From the NCBI RefSeq assembly GCF_036014215.1, contig NZ_CP107921.1:7933501-7997500 (forward strand): DNA of 64,000 bases, given 5' to 3'. Positions 33,623 through 42,068 of the stretch are shown piece after piece (within the stretch, counting starts at the first letter, position 1; every line of letters begins with the position of its first letter). The translations under genes were made by a program, and so were the position numbers. Below the pieces are notes generated by a model that was not told the origin of the DNA, did no database searches, and saw nothing but the letters and a program-made list of their open reading frames with translations. This stretch comes from Streptomyces sp. NBC_00440 (GTDB taxonomy: Bacteria; Actinomycetota; Actinomycetes; Streptomycetales; Streptomycetaceae).

Positions 33623-34299
33623 ACGTGCACTCCACCTCCCACGTACAGAGCCTGGGCCAGCGGGAGACGCTGCGCGAGCGCGTCCGGGACGCGCTGCGCG
33701 CAGCGGTCATCTCCGGCGAGCTGGAACCGGGCATGGTCTACTCCGCGCCCACCCTCGGCGCGAGGTTCGGCGTCTCGCCCACGCCCGTCAGGGAGGCCAT
33801 GCTCGACCTGGCCAAGGAGGGCCTGGTCGTCGCCCAGCCCAACAAGGGCTTCCGGATCACCGAGGTCTCGGAGCAGGACCTGGACAACCTCGCCGCGGTG
33901 CGCCTGCTCATCGAGCCGCCGACGGTGCGTGCCTGTGTGCCCGTCATCCCCGAGGAGGACTTCCCGACCCTGCGGGAACTGGCGCAGGCCATCGTGGACG
34001 CGGTCGAACGCGGCGACCTGGTCGGCTACGTACGGGCGGACCACGTCTTCCACCTGACGCTGCTCGGCTACAGCGGCAACCGGCAGCTGGTGGACGTCGT
34101 GTCCGACCTGCGCACCCAGACCCGGCTGCTGGGCCTGGCCCCGCTGCTGCACAGCGGCCGGCTGGGCCACTCGGCAGTCGAGCACCACGAGCTGATGGAC
34201 CTCATCGAGCGCCGTGACGCGCAGGCCGCCGAGGAACTGATGTGCCGTCATATCGGCCATGTGCGCGGCCTGTGGGCGAGCGGCCCGGGGGAGTCGTGA
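33619..34299 (+). CDS. GntR-family (FadR/FCD type) regulator of the hydroxyproline operon
   Basis: A 226-residue regulator. The winged helix is at residues 15-80 (LRERVRDALRAAVISGELEPG, then LGARFGVSPTPVREAMLDLAKEGLV). The C-terminal all-helical FCD domain has the metal/ligand histidine pattern DHVFHLTLL, HHELMDLI and HIGHVRG. The GTG start overlaps the stop codon of the epimerase gene by four bases. As part of the operon it most probably regulates it, with a pathway intermediate as effector. The 18-bp element seen before three transcription units of this island is its likely operator; this is inference from recurrence, not from known binding data. Confidence 0.9.
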   Translation: MNVHSTSHVQSLGQRETLRERVRDALRAAVISGELEPGMVYSAPTLGARFGVSPTPVREAMLDLAKEGLVVAQPNKGFRITEVSEQDLDNLAAVRLLIEPPTVRACVPVIPEEDFPTLRELAQAIVDAVERGDLVGYVRADHVFHLTLLGYSGNRQLVDVVSDLRTQTRLLGLAPLLHSGRLGHSAVEHHELMDLIERRDAQAAEELMCRHIGHVRGLWASGPGES

Positions 34300-35525
34300 G
34301 CACGGCACGGCGCGGCGCCGGCCCGGGGACTGCCGGCGGCGGGAGCGCGGACCTGGTCATCGTCGGCGCGGGCGTCGTCGGTGCGGCCGCCGCGTACTTC
34401 GCGGCGCTCGCCGGCCTGCGGGTGGTCGTCGTCGAGCGCGGCGCCATCGCCGGCGGCACGTCCAGCGCGGGGGAGGGCAACCTGCTGGTGTCCGACAAGG
34501 AGGCCGGCCCCGAACTCGACCTCGCGCTGTACTCGCAGGCCGTCTGGCGGGAGGACCTCGCCGAGCACGCCGACCGCTGGGAGTTCGAGTCCAAGGGCGG
34601 CCTCGTCGTCGCCGCGACCGCGCAAAGTCTTTGCACCCTGCGGGAGTTGAGCGTCCACCAGCGCGCGAGCGGCGTCGAGGTCCAGGACGTCGGGCAGGGC
34701 CGGCTGCACGACTACGAGCCGCACCTGGCGAAGGACCTGGCCGGGGCGGCGTTCTACCCGCAGGACGCGCAGGTGCAGCCGATGCTGGTGGTCGCCCACC
34801 TGCTGCGTCTCGCCCGCGACAGGGGCGCGCACGTGCACACCGGCACCGAGGTGACCGGCTTCCTGCGCAGCGGGGACCGGGTCACCGGGGTCCGTACCAG
34901 CGCGGGCGACATCCCCGCGGGCGCCGTGCTCAACGCGGCGGGCACCTGGGCCGGCGAGGTCGCGGCTCTGGCCCGGGTCGCCGTCCCGGTCCGCCCCCGG
35001 CGCGGCTTCGTGCTCGTCACCGAACCCATGCCGCCGCGCACCATCCGGCACAAGGTGTACGCGGCCGAGTACGTCGGCGACGTCGCCAGTTCCGACGCGG
35101 CCCTGCAGACCTCGCCGGTGGTGGAGGGCACCGACAGCGGAACCATCCTCATCGGCGCCTCCCGCGAGCGGGTCGGCTTCGACCGTACGGTGTCCGTGCC
35201 GGCGATCAGCATGCTCGCGGCCAAGGCCGTCGCGTTGTTCCCGATGCTGCGGCAGGTGCGGCTGATGCGCACCTACCACGGCTTCCGCCCGTACTGCCCC
35301 GACCATCTGCCCGTCATCGGCGCCGACCCGCGTGCCCCCGGCCTGTGGCACGCCTGCGGCCATGAGGGCGCCGGCATCGGACTGGCCGCCGGCACCGGCA
35401 AGTTGATCGCCCAGGCCATGACCGGCGAGCAGCCGGGCCTGGACCTGGCGCCGTTCGCCCCCGACCGCTTCCCCGACCGCTTTCCCGACCGGCCCGAGGA
35501 CGTTGCCGAGGGAGATTCCGCATGA
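34296..35525 (+). CDS. D-hydroxyproline dehydrogenase, FAD-dependent DAO-type subunit
   Basis: A 409-residue flavoprotein of the D-amino-acid oxidase/glycine oxidase fold. The dinucleotide motif is at residues 18-30 (LVIVGAGVVGAAAAYFAA) and the FAD-region ending is HEGAGIGLAAGTGKLIAQ. It corresponds to the beta (oxidase) subunit of bacterial heteromeric D-hydroxyproline or L-proline/opine dehydrogenases and should oxidise cis-4-hydroxy-D-proline to 1-pyrroline-4-hydroxy-2-carboxylate. The GTG at 34296 overlaps the stop of the GntR gene (GTGA). A proline/aspartate repeat (DRFPDRFPDRPED) ends the protein. Electrons would pass to the two small partners encoded next. Confidence 0.88.
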   Translation: MSTARRGAGPGTAGGGSADLVIVGAGVVGAAAAYFAALAGLRVVVVERGAIAGGTSSAGEGNLLVSDKEAGPELDLALYSQAVWREDLAEHADRWEFESKGGLVVAATAQSLCTLRELSVHQRASGVEVQDVGQGRLHDYEPHLAKDLAGAAFYPQDAQVQPMLVVAHLLRLARDRGAHVHTGTEVTGFLRSGDRVTGVRTSAGDIPAGAVLNAAGTWAGEVAALARVAVPVRPRRGFVLVTEPMPPRTIRHKVYAAEYVGDVASSDAALQTSPVVEGTDSGTILIGASRERVGFDRTVSVPAISMLAAKAVALFPMLRQVRLMRTYHGFRPYCPDHLPVIGADPRAPGLWHACGHEGAGIGLAAGTGKLIAQAMTGEQPGLDLAPFAPDRFPDRFPDRPEDVAEGDSA

Positions 35526-35932
35526 CCTACCGGATGACCTTCCGCGGCACCGGAGTCCCCGCCGAGCCCGGCCAGAGCGTCGCCGCGGCCCTGGTCGCCG
35601 CCGGGATCACCGACTGGCGCACCACCCGCAAGGAGGGCCGGCCGCGCGGCCTGTTCTGCGGCATCGGCGTCTGCTTCGACTGCCTGATCACCGTCGACGG
35701 CGCACGGGCCGAGCGCGCCTGCCTGGTCCCCGCGGCCGACGGCATGCGGCTGGGGGACGCGTTGGAGAGTGGGGCGGGGTCCGGGGGCGGGCTGGAGGGC
35801 GCCGGCGATGCGGAATCCGGGGGCGTGCTGGATGGTGAAGGCGATCCGGAGTCCGGCGACGCGCAGGACACCCGCGACGACAGCCGTGCCGCGCAGCACG
35901 CAGAGGAGGACGGCGATGGCGCATATTCATGA
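35522..35932 (+). CDS. D-hydroxyproline dehydrogenase, [2Fe-2S] subunit with acidic tail
   Basis: A 136-residue protein. Residues 1-75 are a plant-ferredoxin-like [2Fe-2S] domain with the cluster cysteines at 46, 51, 54 and 67 (LFCGIGVCFDC and ERACLVP). This is the gamma subunit of heteromeric amino-acid dehydrogenases. Residues 75-136 form an unusual Gly/Glu/Asp/Ser-rich low-complexity tail (GAGSGGGLEGAGD and onward) which the subunit normally lacks; known partners end soon after the last cysteine. The ATG overlaps the stop of the previous gene (ATGA), and the tail end overlaps the next gene start by 17 bases. Confidence 0.9.
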   Translation: MTYRMTFRGTGVPAEPGQSVAAALVAAGITDWRTTRKEGRPRGLFCGIGVCFDCLITVDGARAERACLVPAADGMRLGDALESGAGSGGGLEGAGDAESGGVLDGEGDPESGDAQDTRDDSRAAQHAEEDGDGAYS

Positions 35933-37487
35933 CGTAACCGTGGTCGGGGCCGGGCCGGCCGGACTCGCGGCCGCCGTCGAGGCGGCGGAGGCCGGGCTCG
36001 ACGCGGTCCTGGTGGATGCTGCCGGGCAGCCCGGCGGCCAGTTCTGGCGGCACTTCGACGAGAACCACGCCCGCCCGGAGGACCGCCGCGACCACCACGG
36101 CTGGCCCACTTTCACCGGCCTGCGCGACCGGCTGTACGCCTTGAGCGCCGCCGGACGCGTCCGCTACCTGCCCGGCCACCAGGTGTGGCTCGCCACCCGG
36201 GACGGAGACGGGACGTTCAGCCTGCGGGTGACGCCCACCGTGCCGGATCCGGACGCGGGCCCCGACGGGCCCATCGCCGATCCCGTCGAGGCCCGTGCGC
36301 TGATCCTGTGCCCCGGTGGATACGACCGCCAACTCCCCGTGCCCGGTTGGGAGTTGCCCGGCGTCATGACCGCCGGCGGCGTCCAGGCGCTGCTCAAGGG
36401 CCACCGCACGCTCGCCGGCCGGCGCACCGTCGTCGGCGGCACCGGACCCTTCCTGCTGCCGGTGGCCGCCGGGCTCGCGCGCGCCGGCGCGCAGGTCGCC
36501 GCGGTCGTCGAGGCCAACGCCACGCTCGGCTGGCTGCGCGACCCGGTCGGCACGGTCTCCGCGCCCGGCAAGGGGGCCGAGGCCGCGCAGTACGCCGCGG
36601 TGCTCGCCCGGCACCGCATCCCGTACCGGACCAGGACCGTCGTCCGCGCGATCCTCGGCGACGGCAAGGTCGAGGCCGTGCGGATCGCGAAGGTGGACCG
36701 CCAGGGCCGGCCGGCCGGACCCGAACGAGAGCTCGCCGCCGACCTGGTGGCCCTCGGCTGGGGGTTCACCCCCTCGCTGGAACTCCCGCTCATGCTCGGT
36801 GCCGCGACCCGGCAGGATCGCGACGGCGCGCTCGTCGTGGCGGTCGACGCGCTGCAGCGCAGCAGCGTCGACGGCGTGTACGTGGCCGGCGAGGCCACCG
36901 GCGTGGGCGGCTCGGCCCTGTCCGTCAGCGAGGGCCGGCTGAGCGCCCTCGCCCTGGCCGCCTCGCTCGGCCGCGGGCGGTCCGGTACGACGGCAGGTTC
37001 GGTTACGACCCCGGGCTCCGGCAACGCAGCACCTCCCGCGGCCGGGATCCGCCGCGTCCAGGGCCGCATCCGGCGGGCGCGGCGGTTCGCCGCCGCCATG
37101 CACCGCACCTACCCCGTGCCGGCCGCCTGGCCGGGGTGGCTGACGGACTCGACCGTGGTGTGCCGCTGCGAAGAAGTCACCTACGGGGATCTGCGCCACG
37201 CCCACGACGACCTCGGTGCGACCGACGCGCGCACCCTGAAGATGCTGGCACGGCCCGGCATGGGCTGGTGCCAGGGCAGGATCTGCGGATACGCGACCGC
37301 GGGCATCGCGGCCTGCCTCGGCGGCCGCACGGTCACCGCGGACGACCTGCGCCCGCTCTCGGGCCGCACCCCCGCGGCCCCGGTGCGACTCGGCGAACTC
37401 GCGGCCGTCGCCGAGGCCGTGACGGTCGGCCGGGCCGACGGGGAACCCCGGCCGGACGGAGAGACGACGAACCGGGACGGTGAGTGA
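35916..37487 (+). CDS. D-hydroxyproline dehydrogenase, FAD/NAD(P) subunit with BFD-like [2Fe-2S] domain
   Basis: A 523-residue flavoprotein. The FAD motif is at the start (VTVVGAGPAGLAAAVEAAEAGL), a second nucleotide-binding region starts near residue 165 (GRRTVVGGTGPFLLPVAAGLARAG), and the C-terminal part is a BFD-like iron-sulphur domain with CRCEEVTYGDL and GWCQGRICGYAT. It matches the alpha subunit of heteromeric D-hydroxyproline or opine dehydrogenases that transfers electrons on to the respiratory chain or another acceptor. The ATG at 35916 follows GAGGAGG and lies within the end of the preceding gene. It is the last gene of the operon; 2-oxoglutarate semialdehyde dehydrogenase is missing. 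Confidence 0.9.
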   Translation: MAHIHDVTVVGAGPAGLAAAVEAAEAGLDAVLVDAAGQPGGQFWRHFDENHARPEDRRDHHGWPTFTGLRDRLYALSAAGRVRYLPGHQVWLATRDGDGTFSLRVTPTVPDPDAGPDGPIADPVEARALILCPGGYDRQLPVPGWELPGVMTAGGVQALLKGHRTLAGRRTVVGGTGPFLLPVAAGLARAGAQVAAVVEANATLGWLRDPVGTVSAPGKGAEAAQYAAVLARHRIPYRTRTVVRAILGDGKVEAVRIAKVDRQGRPAGPERELAADLVALGWGFTPSLELPLMLGAATRQDRDGALVVAVDALQRSSVDGVYVAGEATGVGGSALSVSEGRLSALALAASLGRGRSGTTAGSVTTPGSGNAAPPAAGIRRVQGRIRRARRFAAAMHRTYPVPAAWPGWLTDSTVVCRCEEVTYGDLRHAHDDLGATDARTLKMLARPGMGWCQGRICGYATAGIAACLGGRTVTADDLRPLSGRTPAAPVRLGELAAVAEAVTVGRADGEPRPDGETTNRDGE

Positions 37488-37666
37488 CACGGTGACCGGG
37501 GTGCCGAGCATGGACCCGCGTACGGGCGAGTCCCGAGGACCGGTCGGGACGGGGGCCACGGCGGCCCACGGGGGCACCGCTGCGCGGGCCGCCCACGCGC
37601 CCCGTCACGCGATCGCCGTCCCGTCAGCCCCGGGCAGCACGTCGGTGCACAGCACCACCCTGATTC

Positions 37667-38227
37667 CTACGTGAGTTGTTCCCACTTGGTCCGGGTGAGT
37701 TCGTACTCGACTTCGCCGTGCTCGGAGCCTTCGATCGCGTCGGGCCAGTCCCCTGCGAAGTTACGGAGGAAGGACAGTCCCGCTTTGTCCATCACACGCC
37801 TGGATCCCGCGTTGACCGTCATGGTGTTCGCGATCACCCGCTCCACCCCGAGCTCCGAGAAACCCTCGCGGATCAGGGCCCGTGAACCCTCGGTGGCATA
37901 GCCGCTGCCCCAGGCGGCCTTGTTCAGCCGGTAGCCGAGTTCCACCACGGCGGGGCTGTGGTCGTCCAGGGGACGGAATTCGAACCAGCCCAGGAAGGCC
38001 CCGGTGTCCTTCTCTTCCGCGGCCCAATAGCCGCGGGTCCCGAAGCACGGGTAGTCGTGGAGCAGTCTGGGCAAGGTCTGTGCCCGGATCATCTCGCGGC
38101 TCGTGGGCCGGCCGCCGTTGATGAAGCGCATGACGTGGCGGTCGTTGTCCAGAGCGAGCAGGTGATCGACGTCGGCCTCGGTGAACGCGCGCAGCACCAG
38201 CCGATCGGTCTCCAGGAAGATGTTCAT
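37667..38227 (-). CDS. GNAT-family N-acetyltransferase
   Basis: A 186-residue RimJ/RimL-type acetyltransferase. It begins with the hallmark ETDRLVLRAFTEADVDHLL, has the acetyl-CoA loop region GYRLNKAAWGSGYATEGSRAL and ends with RVMDKAGLSF. Enzymes of this type acetylate protein N termini or small molecules; the target is unknown. The start at 38227 is the family-like MNIFLETDR; the frame stays open further upstream. It lies between the hydroxyproline operon (convergent) and the tandem-TetR gene (same strand, 146 bases), with no sign that it belongs to either unit. Confidence 0.88.
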   Translation of the reverse strand: MNIFLETDRLVLRAFTEADVDHLLALDNDRHVMRFINGGRPTSREMIRAQTLPRLLHDYPCFGTRGYWAAEEKDTGAFLGWFEFRPLDDHSPAVVELGYRLNKAAWGSGYATEGSRALIREGFSELGVERVIANTMTVNAGSRRVMDKAGLSFLRNFAGDWPDAIEGSEHGEVEYELTRTKWEQLT

Positions 38228-38373
38228 GCCGCGATCTTCACCACCGGCAGCAGGGCCCGCCACCGGATATTCGCAGCAGGCCGGTGAAGAGTGGTGTTCA
38301 TGCCACTCGGGGCTCTGGGCTCGGGACGTTCGACGAGGTGGCCTCGTCCGAAGCGGGCCCCGAGCCCCGGGTC

Positions 38374-39576
38374 CTACCCTTCTTCGCTGCCCAGCAGGAG
38401 GACAGTCGTCCCGATTTCCGCGAGCCGGTCGGCCAGGTCGGGACGGAGCGTGAGCCGTGCGGTCCTCACCGCGTCGTCGATCACCGTGAGCACCGCGCCG
38501 ACGAGGAGCTTCCCCTCGGCGGTGTCGAGCCCGGGCCTGGCGTCCCCGAGGAGCCGGCCCCACAGCGCGAGGTAGTCACGCTGGACCTGACGGCTGCTCC
38601 GGCGGTACTTCTCGGGCAGCTGGTCGAGTTCAGTGAGCAGCAGGCCGATGAGGCGACTGTTCTCCAGGGCGAAGTCGATGTACGAGCGGAGCAGGGACTC
38701 CAGCGCTTCCATGGGACTGGAGGCGCCGTCCAGGGCCTGGTCCGTGCCGACCTGCCGCCGTTCGCCGCCCCGGACCACGGCTGCCACGAGCAGGTCGGTC
38801 TTGCTGGGGAAGTGCTTGTAGATGCTGGGGCCGGTGCTGCCGACCGCCTCGCCGATGTCGTCGGTGCTGACCGACTGGAAGCCGCGTTCGTCGAAGAGCC
38901 TGATCGCTTCCGTCAGCAGCTGTTCGCGGCGGGAGGCGACCTGCGTCGCGGAGCCGGCCGATGCCTGCGCCCGCCGGTCCGGCCGAGTGGTGTCGGTGGG
39001 CGAGCCCAGACGGCAGTACGCCACACTCCGGGTGATCTCGCGCATGAGCTCCTCAAGCCTGCGCCGGGAAAGGGGGATCCGCTGCCGGGAGGCACTCGAC
39101 GTGATGGCGAGAAGGGCCCAGGCGAGCAACTCGCCGTCCTCCGGGGAGAGGCCCGTACGCGCCTCCCGGACCAGAGAGGCCAGCTGGGCGGCGATCCCGT
39201 TGAGCTGCTGGCGCAGTTCCTCGCGTCGCGCGTCCGTGAGGTGACGGGCCTCGCGCTGCCAGAGCGTGGCCAGGCCGCGTCGTTCCGCACCCACGGTCGC
39301 GAGCGTCGCCAGCAGCTCGTCCGGGTCCGCCGCCTCACGCACCGTGGCTTCCAGGAGGCCGAGGCCCTTGCCCACGACCTCGGAGAGCAGTTCCCGCTTG
39401 TTGCGGAAGTGGCGGTAGAGCGCGGGGGCGGTGATGTCCACGGCCGCCGCCACGTCGGCGACGGAGACGTTGTGGAAGCCGCGCTCGCGGAACAGGTCTC
39501 CGGCCGCGGCGAGGATGAGCTCCCTGCGGTCCGGGGGCCTCCGTGCCACCACCCGCTTGATCTCCCCTGTCCGCAC
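38374..39576 (-). CDS. Tandem-TetR regulator, Mce3R-like architecture
   Basis: A 400-residue protein made of two complete TetR modules. The first helix-turn-helix lies near residues 15-65 (LILAAAGDLFRERGFHNVSVADVAAAVDITAPALYRHF); the second near 210-265 (QLLTEAIRLFDERGFQSVSTDDIGEAVGSTGPSIYKHF), each followed by a helical ligand domain. Single-chain double TetR repressors are rare; Mycobacterium tuberculosis Mce3R has this layout and size and controls lipid-degradation genes (fadE17, fadE18, echA13 and the mel2 locus). The gene is divergent from an acyl-CoA dehydrogenase operon and heads a large acyl-CoA degradation cluster, so it is the best candidate to bind the repeated 16-bp motif. The GTG at 39576 follows a GGGGG run; a TTG further upstream is less likely. 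Confidence 0.92.
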   Translation of the reverse strand: MRTGEIKRVVARRPPDRRELILAAAGDLFRERGFHNVSVADVAAAVDITAPALYRHFRNKRELLSEVVGKGLGLLEATVREAADPDELLATLATVGAERRGLATLWQREARHLTDARREELRQQLNGIAAQLASLVREARTGLSPEDGELLAWALLAITSSASRQRIPLSRRRLEELMREITRSVAYCRLGSPTDTTRPDRRAQASAGSATQVASRREQLLTEAIRLFDERGFQSVSTDDIGEAVGSTGPSIYKHFPSKTDLLVAAVVRGGERRQVGTDQALDGASSPMEALESLLRSYIDFALENSRLIGLLLTELDQLPEKYRRSSRQVQRDYLALWGRLLGDARPGLDTAEGKLLVGAVLTVIDDAVRTARLTLRPDLADRLAEIGTTVLLLGSEEG

Positions 39577-39892
39577 CGGTCGGCCCCCTTTTTGTCGGCG
39601 GCCCGGATGACCGGGCCGCAAGTCAGGCTAGTACATGCACTGCGGGCCGGGACGCTGGGCGGGCGGGCGTTCGCGCCACCCGCGGGCACCGTGGTCCCGC
39701 CCGGTCGGCACGGCCGGAACGAGGTTATCCCGAACGCGGCGATTGAAGAAGCGCAGACTAACCGGCCCCACTGAAGATGCGGGATCAGCGGCGATGGATT
39801 GCGTGCGACGTCTAGACACGATGGTTAGCGCGAATTAACTTAGTGCTCGCCCCTGTGAGATTCCTCCAGGCAGACCGAGGGGAGCGCCAGAC
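39577..39892. other. Divergent control region of the tandem-TetR gene
   Basis: A 316-base region between the regulator and the first acyl-CoA dehydrogenase gene. It contains one copy of the 16-bp motif (39824-39839) and the GGGGAG ribosome site before 39893. Nothing else was recognised. Confidence 0.55.
39824..39839. promoter_or_regulatory. 16-bp motif, site 1 (tandem-TetR / acyl-CoA dehydrogenase)
   Basis: GTTAGCGCGAATTAAC. It matches the consensus GTTAKCRNNNNTTMAC completely. It lies 54 bases before the dehydrogenase start and could control both divergent units. Confidence 0.7.
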
Positions 39893-41050
39893 GTGCGCCG
39901 AACCGTGTTCACCGAAGATCACGAAGCCTTCCGCCAGACCATTCGCACTTTCATCGACAAGGAGGTGGCACCCGGCTACCAGGAGTGGGAGCGCGCCGGC
40001 CTGGTCCCACGGGACCTCTACTTCAAGCTGGGCGAGCTCGGCGTCTTCGGCATCGGAGTCCCCGAGGAGTACGGGGGCGCCGGCCAGCGGGGACTGAAAT
40101 ACCAGGCCGTGATCCAGGAGGAGCTCGCCCGGCAGGCGGTCAGCTTCGGAGGTTCGTCCGTGCACTCCGGACTGTGCCTGCCGTATCTCCTCGCCTACGG
40201 AACGCAGGAGCAGAAACAGCGGTGGCTCCCGGGCTTCGTCTCCGGCCGGATCATGACGGCCATCGCCATGACCGAGCCCGGCGCGGGCTCCGACCTCGCA
40301 GGCATCCGCACCAGCGCCAAGCTCTCCGATGACGGCACCCACTACACGCTGAACGGCGCCAAGACCTTCATCAGCGGCGGTGTCCTGGCCGACCTGGTCC
40401 TGGTCGTCTGCCGTACCTCGCCGACCCGTGAGGACGACCGCAGGGCGGGCCTGACGATCCTGTGTGTGGACACCACGAGCGAGGGCTACACCGTCGGTCG
40501 CAAGCTGGAGAAGATCGGGTTGCGCACCAGCGACACCGCCGAACTCTCCTTCAGCGACGTCGTGGTGCCCGTCGAGAACCGTCTCGGCACGGAGGGCGAG
40601 GCATTCTCCTACCTCACCCGCAACCTGGTGCCGGAGCGGCTGGGCTGTGCGACCGCAGGTTACGCGCAGGCCTCCGCCGCGCTCGGGTTCGCCCGCGACT
40701 ACGTGCGGGAGCGCCAGGTCTTCGGCAAGCCCGTGGCGTCGTTCCAGAACACCAAGTTCGTACTCGCTGAGTGCGCCACGGAGGTCGAGGCCCTCCAGGC
40801 GATGGTCGACCGGGGTCTTGAACTGTTCGAGACGGACGAGCTGTCGGTGGCCGACGCGGCCAGGCTGAAACTGTTCAGCACCGAGGTCGCCGGCCGCGTG
40901 ATCGACAAGTGCCTCCAACTGCACGGCGGTTACGGCTACATGCTGGAGTACCCGATCGCCCGCCTGTACGCCGACACCCGGGTCTCACGGATCTACGCCG
41001 GTTCCAGCGAGGTCATGAAGACCATCATCGCCAAGGACCTCGGCCTCTGA
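39893..41050 (+). CDS. Acyl-CoA dehydrogenase
   Basis: A 385-residue FAD enzyme that introduces the alpha-beta double bond into an acyl-CoA. Family motifs are clear: AIAMTEPGAGSDLAGI, LNGAKTFISGG, the RQVFGKPVASFQNTKF segment and the C-terminal LQLHGGYGYMLEYPIARLYADTRVSRIYAG. It is 60-70% alike by eye to the second dehydrogenase at 46.8 kb and belongs to the same branch (RIYxGxxEVMK ending). The GTG at 39893 follows GGGGAG. It leads an operon with a thioesterase and an acyl-CoA ligase, with motif site 1 upstream. The chain specificity cannot be read from sequence. Confidence 0.93.
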   Translation: MRRTVFTEDHEAFRQTIRTFIDKEVAPGYQEWERAGLVPRDLYFKLGELGVFGIGVPEEYGGAGQRGLKYQAVIQEELARQAVSFGGSSVHSGLCLPYLLAYGTQEQKQRWLPGFVSGRIMTAIAMTEPGAGSDLAGIRTSAKLSDDGTHYTLNGAKTFISGGVLADLVLVVCRTSPTREDDRRAGLTILCVDTTSEGYTVGRKLEKIGLRTSDTAELSFSDVVVPVENRLGTEGEAFSYLTRNLVPERLGCATAGYAQASAALGFARDYVRERQVFGKPVASFQNTKFVLAECATEVEALQAMVDRGLELFETDELSVADAARLKLFSTEVAGRVIDKCLQLHGGYGYMLEYPIARLYADTRVSRIYAGSSEVMKTIIAKDLGL

Positions 41051-41114
41051 CACCCCGGCGCCCTGACGTGATGGGCCACCGGGCGCCCGCACCCCCCATC
41101 CTCCGGAGCACGCC

Positions 41115-42068
41115 GTGCCACAGCATCCCCTTCCCGTCACGCCGGGTACCGGTACCCGGCCGGCCCTCGACACCGATGGACCGATCCCCCAGCAGGGTGG
41201 CTCCGGACCGGCCGCCGGCCTCGGCAGCGACCTCGTCGGCTTCCTGAGCCTCGATCAGCTGGACCGCGACCTGTTCCGCGGATGGTGCCACGCGGGCCTG
41301 CCGCTGCGCGCGTTCGGCGGACAGGTCGCCGCGCAGGCACTCACCGCGGCCGGCCGCACCACGGCGGACGGCCACCATGTGCACTCCCTGCACGGCTACT
41401 TCCTGCGTGCGGGGGACACCCGGCAGCCCATCCTCTACCACGTCGACCAGCTGCGGGACGGGCGCAGCTATCTCTCCCGGCGGGTCACCGCCGTCCAGGG
41501 AGGCGTGGCCATCTTCACGCTCTCCGCGTCCTTCAAGCTCCCCGAGCGGTACGGGGACCGCCACCCGCGCATTCCCGACGCACCATTGCCCGAGGAGCTG
41601 CCCGATCCGTACGAGCCGTGGGCCGCGGGCGACCCGGAAGGCTTCGAGATGTCCCAGTGGCGCCGGGTGATGGCCATGCGGTTCGTACCGGACGAGCGGC
41701 AGCCGCCACCGGGACTCAACCAGCAACTTGTGTGGCTGAAGTCCACCGAGAAGCTGCCGGACGACCCGCTGCTGCACGTCTGCGCCCTCGCCTACTGCTC
41801 CGATCTCACCCTCGCCCCCACCGCGGCCCTCGACAGCGAGAGGCCCCGGCCGCTTCGGGACGGGCCACCACGGTTCTTCATCACCTCGCTCGACCACGCC
41901 ATGTGGTTCCACCGCCCCTTCCGGGCCGACGAGTGGATGCTGTTCGCCCAGCGCAGCCCCTCGGCCGGTGACGGGCGAGGCCTGTCACTGGGGGAGTTCT
42001 GGACACGTGAAGGAACCCTCGTGGCCTCCGTCGTCCAGGAAGCGGTGCTCCGCCCCCACCGCTCGTAA
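41115..42068 (+). CDS. tesB: Acyl-CoA thioesterase II
   Basis: A 317-residue double hot-dog enzyme. The TesB features are present: FGGQVAAQALTAAGRT, HSLHGYFLRAGDTRQPILYHVDQLRDGRSYLSRRVTA and the catalytic-region aspartate in SLDHAMWFHRPF. It releases CoA from acyl-CoA, which can relieve CoA trapping during degradation of unusual acids. The GTG at 41115 follows CGGAG. It lies 64 bases after the dehydrogenase and 31 bases before the ligase gene in one likely operon. The first 35 residues are a disordered Pro/Thr/Gly-rich extension before the domain begins. Confidence 0.92.
   Translation: MPQHPLPVTPGTGTRPALDTDGPIPQQGGSGPAAGLGSDLVGFLSLDQLDRDLFRGWCHAGLPLRAFGGQVAAQALTAAGRTTADGHHVHSLHGYFLRAGDTRQPILYHVDQLRDGRSYLSRRVTAVQGGVAIFTLSASFKLPERYGDRHPRIPDAPLPEELPDPYEPWAAGDPEGFEMSQWRRVMAMRFVPDERQPPPGLNQQLVWLKSTEKLPDDPLLHVCALAYCSDLTLAPTAALDSERPRPLRDGPPRFFITSLDHAMWFHRPFRADEWMLFAQRSPSAGDGRGLSLGEFWTREGTLVASVVQEAVLRPHRS

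Noticed and set aside
39740..39785. A possible further 16-bp motif copy (GTTATCCCG... and a half site CTAAC) before the first dehydrogenase
   Set aside because: Only the left or right half agrees with the consensus. With the spacing fixed, the other half does not match.
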